Below are positions 1-6,914 of a stretch of DNA of 24,111 nt, in pieces. The stretch lies in the NCBI GenBank assembly GCA_937926555.1, contig CALAZX010000226.1, forward strand, positions 1 through 24,111, in the 5' to 3' direction. Below the pieces are notes generated by a model, which worked only from the letters and a program-made list of their open reading frames with translations, ran no database searches and was not told the origin of the DNA. The position numbers were made by a program, and so were the translations under genes. This stretch comes from an uncultured Negativicutes bacterium (GTDB lineage: Bacteria; Bacillota; Negativicutes; Acidaminococcales; Acidaminococcaceae). Numbering within the stretch: position 1 is the first letter of the stretch; each line of letters begins with the position of its first letter.

Positions 1-43
1 CAGTTATTTGTGGATTAATAATCTATTTATGGTCTAGGAAATG

Positions 44-70
44 AAAAAAGACAGCCGCAGCTGTCTTTTT
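44..70 (-). terminator. Rho-independent terminator after the GT25 gene
   Basis: A perfect 6-bp stem (GACAGC 50-55 with GCTGTC 60-65) and a 4-nt loop is flanked by A-runs on one side and T-runs on the other. Read on the minus strand it lies 20 nt beyond the GT25 stop codon and ends in six T. The symmetry means it could also stop transcription arriving on the plus strand. Confidence 0.8.
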
Positions 71-89
71 ATTCACCATAAGTCATTTA

Positions 90-880
90 TTAATGTCTAC
101 TTTCGCTTATTTCTTTCAGAAATTCTTTCCGTTTCACATCACTTAAATAATGCTTATAGACCCTTCTCCATAGAATCCCGACCTTTTGCGTCAAAGGAGC
201 CGCAAGAAATTTGGCCCAGAAGGCCTTCTTTTTTCGCACGCCCCGGTTACCCGTCTCATAACGAGAGGCTGTGATTGAGGACGGAAGTGTTTCTTCTGGC
301 TGTTGTAGTGCTAAATCTTTATTTAAGGACCACAGTGATACTCCTTTTAAAAAATAATACATTTTAAACGCATCTGCTTCAAAAGAGACAGGGCTCTGAA
401 TTTCAGTTACGGCCTCCGCAGCAGCACGATTCAAAATATAGCCATGCGTATAATAGAGACCATATGCTTGATGAATTTCAACATCATCAAAAACTTCACC
501 TAAAGATTCGTAATCATAGTCTCCTGTATACAAAGCAAGTACTGTGGGTCTTTTCTCTTTTTCCAAAATCCCGCCTAAAATTTCAAGTTTCTCTTTAGTG
601 AATTCTTCAGAAAGTATAATGTCATCTTCAAAGATAGCGGCACATTTCTCTTCTGATGCTAAAAATTTTTTATAACACCCAATATGACTCAGAGCACACC
701 CGATTTCTCCAGGACTCAAATACGTATCAGGAAAAGATAGTCTCTCAAGCTCTTCTTGTGACATATACTTTCCCATCACCGCATCAAAAAATTCCGCTTC
801 AATTCCCACCTTGGCGAATTCATGCACTGCGTTTTTCTGCGTTCAGCATTGTTTTTGTCGGATATGCAAAAAATATACAT
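90..880 (-). CDS. GT25-family glycosyltransferase (LPS/LOS biosynthesis type), frame broken near its N-terminus
   Basis: The uninterrupted part (GTG at 827 to TAA at 90, 245 aa) resembles glycosyltransferase family 25, enzymes that add sugars to lipooligosaccharide or capsule. It has the EFFDAV segment, the GEIGCALSHI segment and the acidic AIFEDD motif where the family keeps its metal/nucleotide-sugar acidic residues. GT25 proteins begin with a short strand and an ERR segment, which this frame lacks. These are found in another frame: an ATG at 880 with AAGGAG six bases upstream starts MYIFCISDKNNAERRK. A -1 shift in the A-run at about 832-836 joins it to NAVHEFAKVGIEAEFFDAV, giving about 262 aa. 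The gene is therefore either inactivated, phase-variable, translated by frameshifting, or affected by a sequencing error. It is AT-rich compared with the genes to its right. The family call is fairly sure; the acceptor sugar cannot be told. Confidence 0.75.
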
Positions 881-1025
881 GGCAAGCTCCTTCTATATAT
901 TTCAAAATAAAATCAAGATTTTCTTTTAAAATATAGTACGGATACTTCATATTTGCAAGTACTTTTCACAATCGTCTTCCCAATCCATGATTTTCAGTCC
1001 ATGACGGATTATCACGCCAGTATCC
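843..1025 (-). pseudogene. Decayed fragment of an upstream gene, possibly a glycan-synthesis gene C-terminus
   Basis: One minus-strand frame between murI and GT25 reads GYWRDNPSWTENHGLGRRL, then a TGA at 966-968, then KVLANMKYPYYILKENLDF and on to a TGA at 843-845. A TAA lies just before the first piece. The pieces are in the same frame and have protein-like composition, so a single base change (for example TGG to TGA) could have split a coding tail. The end overlaps the GT25 start and its ribosome binding site, as in a tightly packed polysaccharide operon. I cannot name the family. The alternative is that the second piece (ATG at 950) is a small leader ORF, or that the reading is fortuitous. 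Confidence 0.35.
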
Positions 1026-1065
1026 TTACCGGAAATCTGCTGATTTTCCGATACCTTCTGCCAGC

Positions 1066-1881
1066 TTACGCCTGAACTTCTCTGTCCGCCAGCTCCACTT
1101 TTCTCACTTCGCAGCGTTCCATGTCCACCATCCGGGCGGCCAGTCTTCCGCCCAGCTCCGGATCGCCGGTGAAGCAGATCTCGCAGTACCCTTCTCCGTC
1201 CGTCCGCAGCTCGCCCCGGGCTTCCAGGACCTCCCTGGCGGTACGGGCGGTGGCTTCCGCCGGATCCACCACGGTCACTTCCGTTCCGAACACATCCTCC
1301 AGGGCATCCTCCACGAAGGGATAGTGGGTGCAGGCCAGCAGAACAGTGTCCACCTGCTTCGCCTTGAGCCGGTCCGCATATTCCAGCACGGCATCCTTCA
1401 GGTCGGGACTGCCGAACTGCTCCGTCTCGATCAGGGGCACGAAGCGGGTGCAGCCCACCGGATAGATCTCCGCTTCCGGATCCACCCCGTGGATGGCCTT
1501 CTCATGGGCGCCAGTGCTGACGGTGAAATCCGTGGCGAAGACGCCGATCTTCTTGTTGCGGGTGGTCTCCAGGACCAGTTTCTCCCCTTTGGACATGCCG
1601 ATGACGGGGAACTCATGGGCGCCTTTGATGGTCTTCTCCCCCAGAACGGTGATGGTGTTGCAGGCCACCACCAGCTCCTTGATCCCCTGCCGTTCCAGCC
1701 AGCCGGTCATCTCGCCGACAAAACGGACAATCTCTTCCCGGCTGCGGACGCCGTAGGGCGTTCTTGCGGTATCCCCCAGATACAGGAACCGCTCATGGGG
1801 CATCTCCTCCATCAGCCGTTTCAGGACGGTGAGTCCGCCCACGCCGGAATCTATCACGCCGATAGGACGACGGTCAGTCAT
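1066..1881 (-). CDS. murI: Glutamate racemase
   Basis: Cytosolic, cofactor-independent enzyme that interconverts L- and D-glutamate to supply D-Glu for the peptidoglycan stem peptide. The 271-aa length is normal for the family. The N-terminal IGVIDSGVGGLTVL segment carries the catalytic-site Asp11 and Ser12. The two catalytic cysteines are seen as C74 in VVACNTIT and C184 in LLACTHYPF, at the classic positions. The usual ACNTAT motif is ACNTIT here, and the family's proline-containing VIGVxxPG loop reads VIGMSKGEK, a small divergence. The ATG at 1881 is preceded by GAGGAG with good spacing. A sigma-70-type promoter lies 67-95 bp upstream, so the gene is probably transcribed on its own or with the decayed glycan genes downstream. 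Confidence 0.95.
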   Translation of the reverse strand: MTDRRPIGVIDSGVGGLTVLKRLMEEMPHERFLYLGDTARTPYGVRSREEIVRFVGEMTGWLERQGIKELVVACNTITVLGEKTIKGAHEFPVIGMSKGEKLVLETTRNKKIGVFATDFTVSTGAHEKAIHGVDPEAEIYPVGCTRFVPLIETEQFGSPDLKDAVLEYADRLKAKQVDTVLLACTHYPFVEDALEDVFGTEVTVVDPAEATARTAREVLEARGELRTDGEGYCEICFTGDPELGGRLAARMVDMERCEVRKVELADREVQA

Positions 1882-1947
1882 TGTTTATCTCCTCTACTTT
1901 CACACAGGTACTATTTCATGGACAATGGATATACGTATATGTCTTCT

Positions 1948-1976
1948 ACTATAAAATCCCCGTGAAAAAACCGCAA
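1948..1976 (-). promoter_or_regulatory. Sigma-70-type promoter for murI
   Basis: On the minus strand a -35 box TTGCGG (1971-1976) and a -10 box TATAGT (1948-1953) are separated by exactly 17 bp. They lie upstream of the murI ATG at 1881, giving a leader of roughly 60 nt. Confidence 0.6.
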
Positions 1977-2040
1977 GTGTTTTTGTCCGGGTTTCCGAAT
2001 TTTTCCGGATTCCTTACGGATTTTTTCACAGGGATTCCCT

Positions 2041-2073
2041 CCCGGCGGAGAGCCTTCTCCTCTCCCCGCCGGG
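2041..2073 (-). terminator. GC-rich hairpin after the short-chain dehydrogenase gene
   Basis: Arms CCCGGCGG(A)GAG and CTC(CCCGCCGGG) form a long GC-rich stem starting 12 nt past the SDR stop. There is no T-run on the minus strand, so it may be an inefficient terminator or an mRNA-stabilising hairpin. Confidence 0.45.
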
Positions 2074-2084
2074 TTCTCAACTGT

Positions 2085-2885
2085 TCACTGGGCCGTCAGT
2101 CCGCCGTCTACCAGGATCACGGAGCCGGTCATGAAGCTGTTGGCCGGGGAAGCCACGCTGCCGATGACATGGGCCACCTCCTCCGGCCGGGCGATGCGCC
2201 CCAGGGGATAGGACTGTCCCATGTCCTCCCGGGTGTAGCCGCCGTCCGCCGCTTCCAGCTGGCGGGCCACCAGGGGGGTGTCCACATCCGCCGGGCAGAC
2301 ACAGTTCACCCGGACGGAAGGCGCCATGTCCAGGGCCAGCGCTTTGGTCAGGGTCACCAGGGCCCCTTTGGAGGCGCAGTACAGCGGACAGCCGTAGTTG
2401 CCGTTGACCCCGGCGTCGGAAGCCACGTTGACGATGACGGCGCCATTCCCCAGCAGGGGCTGGCAGGCCTGGGTCATGAACACGGCACCCTTCACGTTGG
2501 TGTCCATCATCCGGACATAATCCGCCTCGGTGACATTCTCCAGCCGCTTCTCCTCGTAGATGCCGGCGCAGTTCACCAGCACGTCGATCTTTCCGGCCAG
2601 CTCACCGATCAGGGCCGCCGCGTCATGGCAGTCCTCCACCCGGGCCACGTCGGCCTGGACATAGTACAGCCGCTCCTCCGTCTCCTCGCCGCACTCCCCG
2701 CCGGTACAGCTGTCCACGCTGCGGGAGATGAGGGACAGGGCCTCCTCGCCCCGCTCCAGGCTCCGACCCAGGATGAACACTTTGGCCGCGCCATCAGCCC
2801 AGAACAGCTTCGCCGCCGCCAGTCCGATACCGCTGGTACCGCCGGTGACCAGCACTGTCTTGCCTTCAAATCCGTATTCCATCAT
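2085..2885 (-). CDS. Short-chain dehydrogenase/reductase (SDR family)
   Basis: NAD(P)-dependent oxidoreductase of the classical SDR fold, 266 aa, acting in the cytosol on an unknown alcohol or ketone substrate. It shows the TGGTSGIG dinucleotide-binding loop (residues 14-21), NCAG (105-108, the NNAG equivalent), the catalytic Ser156 in NVASD, the Tyr169-x3-Lys173 pair in YCASK, and the C-terminal SVILVDGG seen in most classical members. Several starts are in frame (GTG 2891, ATG 2885, ATG 2882). ATG 2885 is chosen because AAGGA sits 8 nt upstream. It lies 116 nt downstream of the histidine kinase on the same strand, with a weak hairpin between, so co-transcription is possible. A three-residue insertion-rich region around residues 57-72 (Glu/Gly-rich) is unusual. 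Specificity cannot be assigned. Confidence 0.9.
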   Translation of the reverse strand: MMEYGFEGKTVLVTGGTSGIGLAAAKLFWADGAAKVFILGRSLERGEEALSLISRSVDSCTGGECGEETEERLYYVQADVARVEDCHDAAALIGELAGKIDVLVNCAGIYEEKRLENVTEADYVRMMDTNVKGAVFMTQACQPLLGNGAVIVNVASDAGVNGNYGCPLYCASKGALVTLTKALALDMAPSVRVNCVCPADVDTPLVARQLEAADGGYTREDMGQSYPLGRIARPEEVAHVIGSVASPANSFMTGSVILVDGGLTAQ

Positions 2886-2943
2886 TATCACGTTCCTTTG
2901 TCATTTCCGTTCCGTCCGCCGCTTTCCGGGGTTCATTCCTCAC

Positions 2944-2965
2944 TGCCACCTCGCTCACGGCGGCA
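2944..2965 (-). other. Intergenic hairpin between histidine kinase and SDR genes
   Basis: TGCCACC (2944-2950) pairs with GGCGGCA (2959-2965) with one G-U pair and an 8-nt loop. It is not followed by T residues on the minus strand, so it may be only a weak terminator or a processing site. Confidence 0.3.
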
Positions 2966-3001
2966 TCCCTCATGTCCGCAGTTGTTCCCGTCAGGATCCG
3001 C

Positions 3002-4570
3002 TCACTCCAGCGGCTCTTTCTCCGGCAGCTCCAGCACCACCGTGGCGCCTTCCCCGTAGACACTCTCCATGACCGGGGTCATGCCGTGCCGCTCGGCGAT
3101 CTCCCTGGCGATGGCCAGTCCCAGGCCGCTGCCGCTCTTGTTCTTCTCCCCCCGGGTCTTGTAGAACCGCTCGAAGACATAGGGCAGGTCCTCGGCCTTC
3201 ACGCCGGTGCCGTGGTCCCGTATCCTCAGGGTCCGCCCCTCCAGGATGATCTCAATCTTTCCGTGCTCATGGGAGAACTTCACCGCGTTGTCCACGAAGA
3301 TCAGCAGCATCTGACGCAGCCGGCCGTAGTCGCCGGTGATCTTGTAGATATCCTCATCCAGGCTGCATTCCACATCCACGGCTTTCTCCCGGCCCAGCTG
3401 CCTGCCGCTGCGGGCCACGTCCCGGATCACCTCGCAGAAATTCACCGGCTCCATCTCGATGGGGAAGTCGGCGTTCTGGAGGCGGGACAGGTCCAGCAGG
3501 TCGTTGATGAGCCGCTGGAGGAACAGGGTCTCCTTGTACATGGTCCGGTGGTACTTGTCCACTTCCCCCGGATCCGTCACCACATTGTCGCCCAGGGCCT
3601 CCAGGCTGCCCCGGAGCACCGTCACCGGTGTCCGCAGCTCGTGGGAGATGTTGGCGATGAAGGCTTTCCGCATCCGGTCCGTCTTCCGGCTCTCCTCGTC
3701 CGCCAGCTCCAGCCGTCCGGCCAGGCTGTCCAGGGTGACGGCCAGCTCGCCCACCTCGTCTTTCTGGCTGATGCCGCAGCGGGCGGTATAGTCCCGCTCC
3801 GCCAGCTTCTCCGCCGTGTTCCGCATCTTGTTCAGCGGTCTGGTGAAGCTCAGGGACAGGAGCACGCCGGTCCCCAGGGCCAGCAGCAGCGCGCCGGCGC
3901 AGCAGAAGAGGAAGATCTCGAAACCGCTCTCATAAGATTGCCGCAGGCCGTACACCGGCGTGCGCAGCACCAGGACGGCCTCCACGCCGCCGGCGGCGTT
4001 GTAGATGGGCGCCGTGGCGGTGATCATCAGCTCGTTCACCGTCTTGTCGAAGTTCTTGCCCACCTGCTTGTCGCCCTTGAAGCTCTGCCGGATCATGTCC
4101 CGGTCGGCGCCGGGCAGATTCTCCAGTGTGGTATAGCCCGTGAACACCGGCGGCAGGTCTCTGCCACGGGGTCCGGTGGGGACCTCCACCCAGCCCTGGA
4201 CATGGCTGTAGACACCCTCGTCAGCGGATCTCCCGTCGGGGATATGGCTCCGCATCTCCACCATGCCCTCCCGGTCCACTACCCACACATCGTCGGCGGT
4301 GATCACGTTCACATAGCGGATCAGCCGGCGGGCGTTGAACCGCTCGTCCAGGATTCCCCGGGAGCGCATCCAGTCAAGGCTGTCCCCCAGGGCCGCGGCC
4401 ACATGGACCGCCCGGTTGCTGAGGGTGACCTGCTGCCGCTCCACGGTCCTGCGGCCGTAGAAATGGGCGAAAGCCACGCCCATGACCACCGCGAAGACCA
4501 GCAGGGCCACAGCGAAGTGGCCTGCCAGTTTCAGCGCGATGCGGTTTTTGAAAATCGGTTTCTTGAACAT
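3002..4570 (-). CDS. Membrane-bound sensor histidine kinase with HAMP domain, Cpx/Pho-like
   Basis: Two-component sensor, 522 aa. Membrane segments at about 14-36 and 217-242 bracket an extracytoplasmic sensor region of about 180 residues. A HAMP linker follows (about 243-290), then the HisKA dimerisation helix with phospho-acceptor His310 in NISHELRTP. The ATPase domain has the N box with Asn428 (VDNAVKFS), a G1 box DHGTG (452-456) and a G2 box GSGLGLAIA. All catalytic signatures look intact. The gene lies 86 nt downstream of its response regulator in the same direction. The input signal is unknown. A divergent gene for a CpxP-like secreted protein just beyond the regulator suggests envelope stress (inference). 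The start at 4570 gives a basic N-terminus before the first membrane helix; its ribosome binding site (AAGG about 8 nt upstream) is modest. Confidence 0.93.
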   Translation of the reverse strand: MFKKPIFKNRIALKLAGHFAVALLVFAVVMGVAFAHFYGRRTVERQQVTLSNRAVHVAAALGDSLDWMRSRGILDERFNARRLIRYVNVITADDVWVVDREGMVEMRSHIPDGRSADEGVYSHVQGWVEVPTGPRGRDLPPVFTGYTTLENLPGADRDMIRQSFKGDKQVGKNFDKTVNELMITATAPIYNAAGGVEAVLVLRTPVYGLRQSYESGFEIFLFCCAGALLLALGTGVLLSLSFTRPLNKMRNTAEKLAERDYTARCGISQKDEVGELAVTLDSLAGRLELADEESRKTDRMRKAFIANISHELRTPVTVLRGSLEALGDNVVTDPGEVDKYHRTMYKETLFLQRLINDLLDLSRLQNADFPIEMEPVNFCEVIRDVARSGRQLGREKAVDVECSLDEDIYKITGDYGRLRQMLLIFVDNAVKFSHEHGKIEIILEGRTLRIRDHGTGVKAEDLPYVFERFYKTRGEKNKSGSGLGLAIAREIAERHGMTPVMESVYGEGATVVLELPEKEPLE

Positions 4571-4656
4571 ACTCCGTCCCTTACCGCCCTTCCGGGCCGC
4601 TCATCCGCAGGAGGTCCGCCATGGACCGCCCGTTCCCACTTGCCATCAAAATCCCG

Positions 4657-5355
4657 TCACTTGTCCTCTTCCGACTCGAACCGGTATCCCACGCCCCAGA
4701 TGGTCTTGATGCCCCAGTCCGGATGGGGGAAGGCGTCCAGTTTCGCCCGCAGCCGCTTGATATGGGAGTCCACCGTGCGGCTGTCGCCGAAGTAGTCGTA
4801 GCCCCAGAGGCTGTCCAGCAGGTTGTCCCGGGAGAAGACCTTCTTCGGATTGGAGGCCAGGAGCCACAGCAGCTCCTTCTCCCTTTTGGTCAGGGCCACC
4901 TCCTTGCCGTCAATGGTCACCATGTAGTTGTCGATATCGATGGCCAGGTTGGAGATATGCACCTTCCGGCCCCCCTGGTCCTCCTGGGGCTGCATCCGCC
5001 GCAGGATGGCACGGATCCGCGCCATGACCTCGCCGCTGCTGAAAGGTTTCAGGATGTAGTCGTCCGCACCGATGTCCAGTCCCATGATCTTGTCCGAGTC
5101 CTCGCCCCGGGCGGTAATCATGATCACCGGCACCATGGAGCTGCGGCGGATCTCCCTGCAGACGGCGAACCCGTCCACTTTCGGCATCATCACGTCCAGC
5201 AGCACGGCGGATATCTCCTTCTCATGCTGGCGGAACAGGGCGATGGCCTCCTCCCCGTCATGGGCCACCAGGCTCTCCCAGCCCTCCTTGGTGGCGTAAT
5301 CCGCCAGCACCCTGGTTATCTGCACATTGTCATCCGCGATCAGCAATTTTCCCAT
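4657..5355 (-). CDS. OmpR/PhoB-family response regulator
   Basis: DNA-binding response regulator of 232 aa paired with the adjacent kinase. The receiver domain (1-120) has the acidic pocket D8-D9, the phospho-acceptor D54 in LLDVMMP, T81 and K103 in ILKPF. A winged-helix Trans_reg_C domain (about 131-228) follows, ending with the GVGYRFE strand typical of this family. The ATG at 5355 is preferred over in-frame codons up to 5403 because AGGAG lies 8 nt upstream and the protein then begins directly with the first beta strand (MGKLLIADD). It is the first gene of the regulator-kinase operon and has a good promoter at 5543-5570. Targets are unknown; the divergent secreted-protein gene is the obvious candidate. 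Confidence 0.95.
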   Translation of the reverse strand: MGKLLIADDNVQITRVLADYATKEGWESLVAHDGEEAIALFRQHEKEISAVLLDVMMPKVDGFAVCREIRRSSMVPVIMITARGEDSDKIMGLDIGADDYILKPFSSGEVMARIRAILRRMQPQEDQGGRKVHISNLAIDIDNYMVTIDGKEVALTKREKELLWLLASNPKKVFSRDNLLDSLWGYDYFGDSRTVDSHIKRLRAKLDAFPHPDWGIKTIWGVGYRFESEEDK

Positions 5356-5542
5356 TGGAACCACTCCTGTCTTCTGTCTCATGTGTCGCATGTACGGAAT
5401 CACGTATCATCTATCCCGCCCTTGCGGGAAACCATGCCCGCGCATGGTGTCAAGTTCCGCGTCATCCGTCCCCCGGGCCCGGTCTTCCGGAAAAGCTCCG
5501 CTCCGGTTCCGCGGAATGGACGGATTATCAGTATTCCTTTTT

Positions 5543-5570
5543 ATTATACAGCAAAAAAGGCTGAGGGCAA
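5543..5570 (-). promoter_or_regulatory. Sigma-70-type promoter for the response regulator-kinase operon
   Basis: On the minus strand TTGCCC (5565-5570) and a perfect TATAAT (5543-5548) are 16 bp apart. They are 188 bp upstream of the regulator ATG at 5355, leaving a rather long leader. Confidence 0.55.
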
Positions 5571-5796
5571 AACCGGAAGGAGCCGGAGATTTCCCATATA
5601 TCCACCGGATTATGACGGAAAACACATATTTGTGACCAAAAAAACATGATTCTGTCATAATTGTTTCCTACACTATAGATAGTCCATAGGGAAGACCCCT
5701 TCTGGATTGTATGTTAGCAAGCGGTAAAAACTACACACAGGAAACTGCCTCTCCGTTCCCTAACACGAGAGAACGGCACTTTCTTCACTTTGGAAA

Positions 5797-5803
5797 AAGG
5801 AGG
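5797..5803 (+). promoter_or_regulatory. Strong ribosome binding site that decides the start of the CpxP-like gene
   Basis: AAGGAGG lies nine bases before ATG 5813. The frame is open further upstream to 5711, but only the 5813 start has this site and puts the signal peptide at the N-terminus. Confidence 0.85.
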
Positions 5804-5812
5804 ATTTTCCCT

Positions 5813-6580
5813 ATGCAATTTTTCAGGAAAAAGTCCTGTGCGGCAGGGGCGATGATTCTCACACTGATAATGGCCGGGACCGTGGCCGCCGCAGATGCGG
5901 CGCCGGCAGCGCCCCATCCGGAGCAGCTGGCGGTCCAGACACCGGAAGCGCCTTTCCGGCAGGCCCGTCATATAAAAAGCAAGACCGCCGGCGCGGAGAC
6001 CCCTCCCGCCGAAGCCACCGCGGCAGCACCCGCCGGAGAGGAAGAGAAAGACTACCTGACTCCGGAACAGAAAGAGATGCTGGCCCGGGAGCGCGACAAG
6101 CTCTTCCTCAACTGGGACCGCCAGACCGAGGAGGAACGGCAGCAGACCATCCGCCATTTCCTGGCACGGATCAACGAGGAGAAAATGAAGAACATGTCCG
6201 CCGAGGAGCGGAGCGCCTTCCTGAAAGAGGAGGCGGAACGGAAGATCGAGTCCGAGAAAGTCTCCAGGATGACCGATGAGGAACGGCACACCTATTTCCT
6301 GAAGAAACACCGGAAACAGGTGAAGGCCAACGCCAAAGCCATGGAGAAAGCGGAACGCAAAGCCTACCTGAAACAGGAGAAAATGCTTCAGGAGCGGCAG
6401 CAGAAGTTCTGGGACCGTTGGAAGAAAATGACTCCCGACGAAAGAAAACAGTGGAGGAAAGAACATCCCTTCATCACCCAGGGCGTAGGCAAAGGCGACA
6501 ACTGGCGCCCCATTCTGGGAGGACCGGGACCGGTCATCCTGCCCGACAGCGCGCAGAACCATAAGAACGGCAAGCACTGA
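5813..6580 (+). CDS. Secreted helical protein with LTxxQ-like repeats (Spy/CpxP-like)
   Basis: A predicted exported protein of 255 aa and the only plus-strand gene here. An AAGGAGG nine bases before ATG 5813 fixes the start, followed by a signal peptide (basic n-region, hydrophobic 11-27, likely cut after ADA at 27-29). A Pro/Ala-rich linker (30-75) leads to a strongly charged, probably all-helical region. That region contains LTPEQ (82-86), QTEEE (104-108), MSAEE (128-132), MTDEE (153-157) and MTPDE (206-210), spaced like LTxxQ motifs of periplasmic Spy and CpxP chaperones. The last 35 residues are Gly/Pro-rich. It is divergent from a response regulator-kinase operon, as cpxP is from cpxRA. 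The role as a periplasmic chaperone or kinase modulator is inference; it could instead be a structural envelope protein. Confidence 0.8.
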   Translation: MQFFRKKSCAAGAMILTLIMAGTVAAADAAPAAPHPEQLAVQTPEAPFRQARHIKSKTAGAETPPAEATAAAPAGEEEKDYLTPEQKEMLARERDKLFLNWDRQTEEERQQTIRHFLARINEEKMKNMSAEERSAFLKEEAERKIESEKVSRMTDEERHTYFLKKHRKQVKANAKAMEKAERKAYLKQEKMLQERQQKFWDRWKKMTPDERKQWRKEHPFITQGVGKGDNWRPILGGPGPVILPDSAQNHKNGKH

Positions 6581-6729
6581 CCTGCCACCTGCGCAAACAT
6601 CCCCGGCACCCTGTGCCGGATCCATACCATACGGTATAGACTGCAGGGATTACCCCTCCATCTGCAGTTCATATACATGTCAACTCACAACCTCTTACTA
6701 ACCCTGAGTAGAGTGACAACCCCTTTCTT

Positions 6730-6762
6730 AGGAGCAGCCGACCCCGCTGCTCCTCTTTTTTT
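6730..6762 (+). terminator. Strong rho-independent terminator of the CpxP-like transcript
   Basis: A perfect 9-bp stem (AGGAGCAGC 6730-6738 with GCTGCTCCT 6746-6754), 7-nt loop, then CTTTTTTT on the plus strand. It lies 150 bp past the stop of the only plus-strand gene. Confidence 0.85.
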
Positions 6763-6828
6763 GCGCGAAAAACGCTGCCGCAGCCCGCACTGGCGCGCCA
6801 CGGCAAAAGAGGGAGAAAGAAAGAAAGA

Positions 6829-6868
6829 AAGCCCCGGAGCACGGCACCCACGCCGCCCTCCGGGGCTT
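6829..6868 (-). terminator. Rho-independent terminator of the pdxK/secreted-protein transcript
   Basis: A perfect 11-bp stem (AAGCCCCGGAG 6829-6839 with CTCCGGGGCTT 6858-6868). On the minus strand it is followed by a TTTC-repeat tract. It lies 46 bp past the stop at 6915. Confidence 0.75.
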
Positions 6869-6914
6869 CTCATATCTCATTTTTCATCGTTGCGCAGTTC
6901 CGGCACAGGGCGGA

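Larger units (their letters stand above)
5356..5812. other. Divergent intergenic region between response regulator and CpxP-like gene
   Basis: This 457-bp stretch separates two genes read in opposite directions. The minus-strand promoter for the regulator is at 5543-5570. The AT-rich segment 5630-5720 must hold the plus-strand promoter. Possible -10 boxes are CATAAT (5656-5661) and TATAGA (5674-5679), neither with a convincing -35, as might be expected for an activated promoter. No further convincing gene is seen. Confidence 0.5.
6581..6914. other. Convergent intergenic region with three hairpins, no gene seen
   Basis: Between the convergent CpxP-like gene and the Big_2-like gene lie a 7-bp hairpin without a T-run (CCGGCAC 6603-6609 with GTGCCGG 6613-6619), a strong plus-strand terminator at 6730-6762 and a minus-strand terminator at 6829-6868. 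The 150 bp before the first strong terminator could be a long 3' untranslated region or carry a small RNA. I see no ribosome binding site there. Confidence 0.5.

Noticed and set aside
2972..4795. Long plus-strand frame opposite the histidine kinase
   Set aside because: The minus-strand frame has every kinase motif; the plus-strand frame has none.
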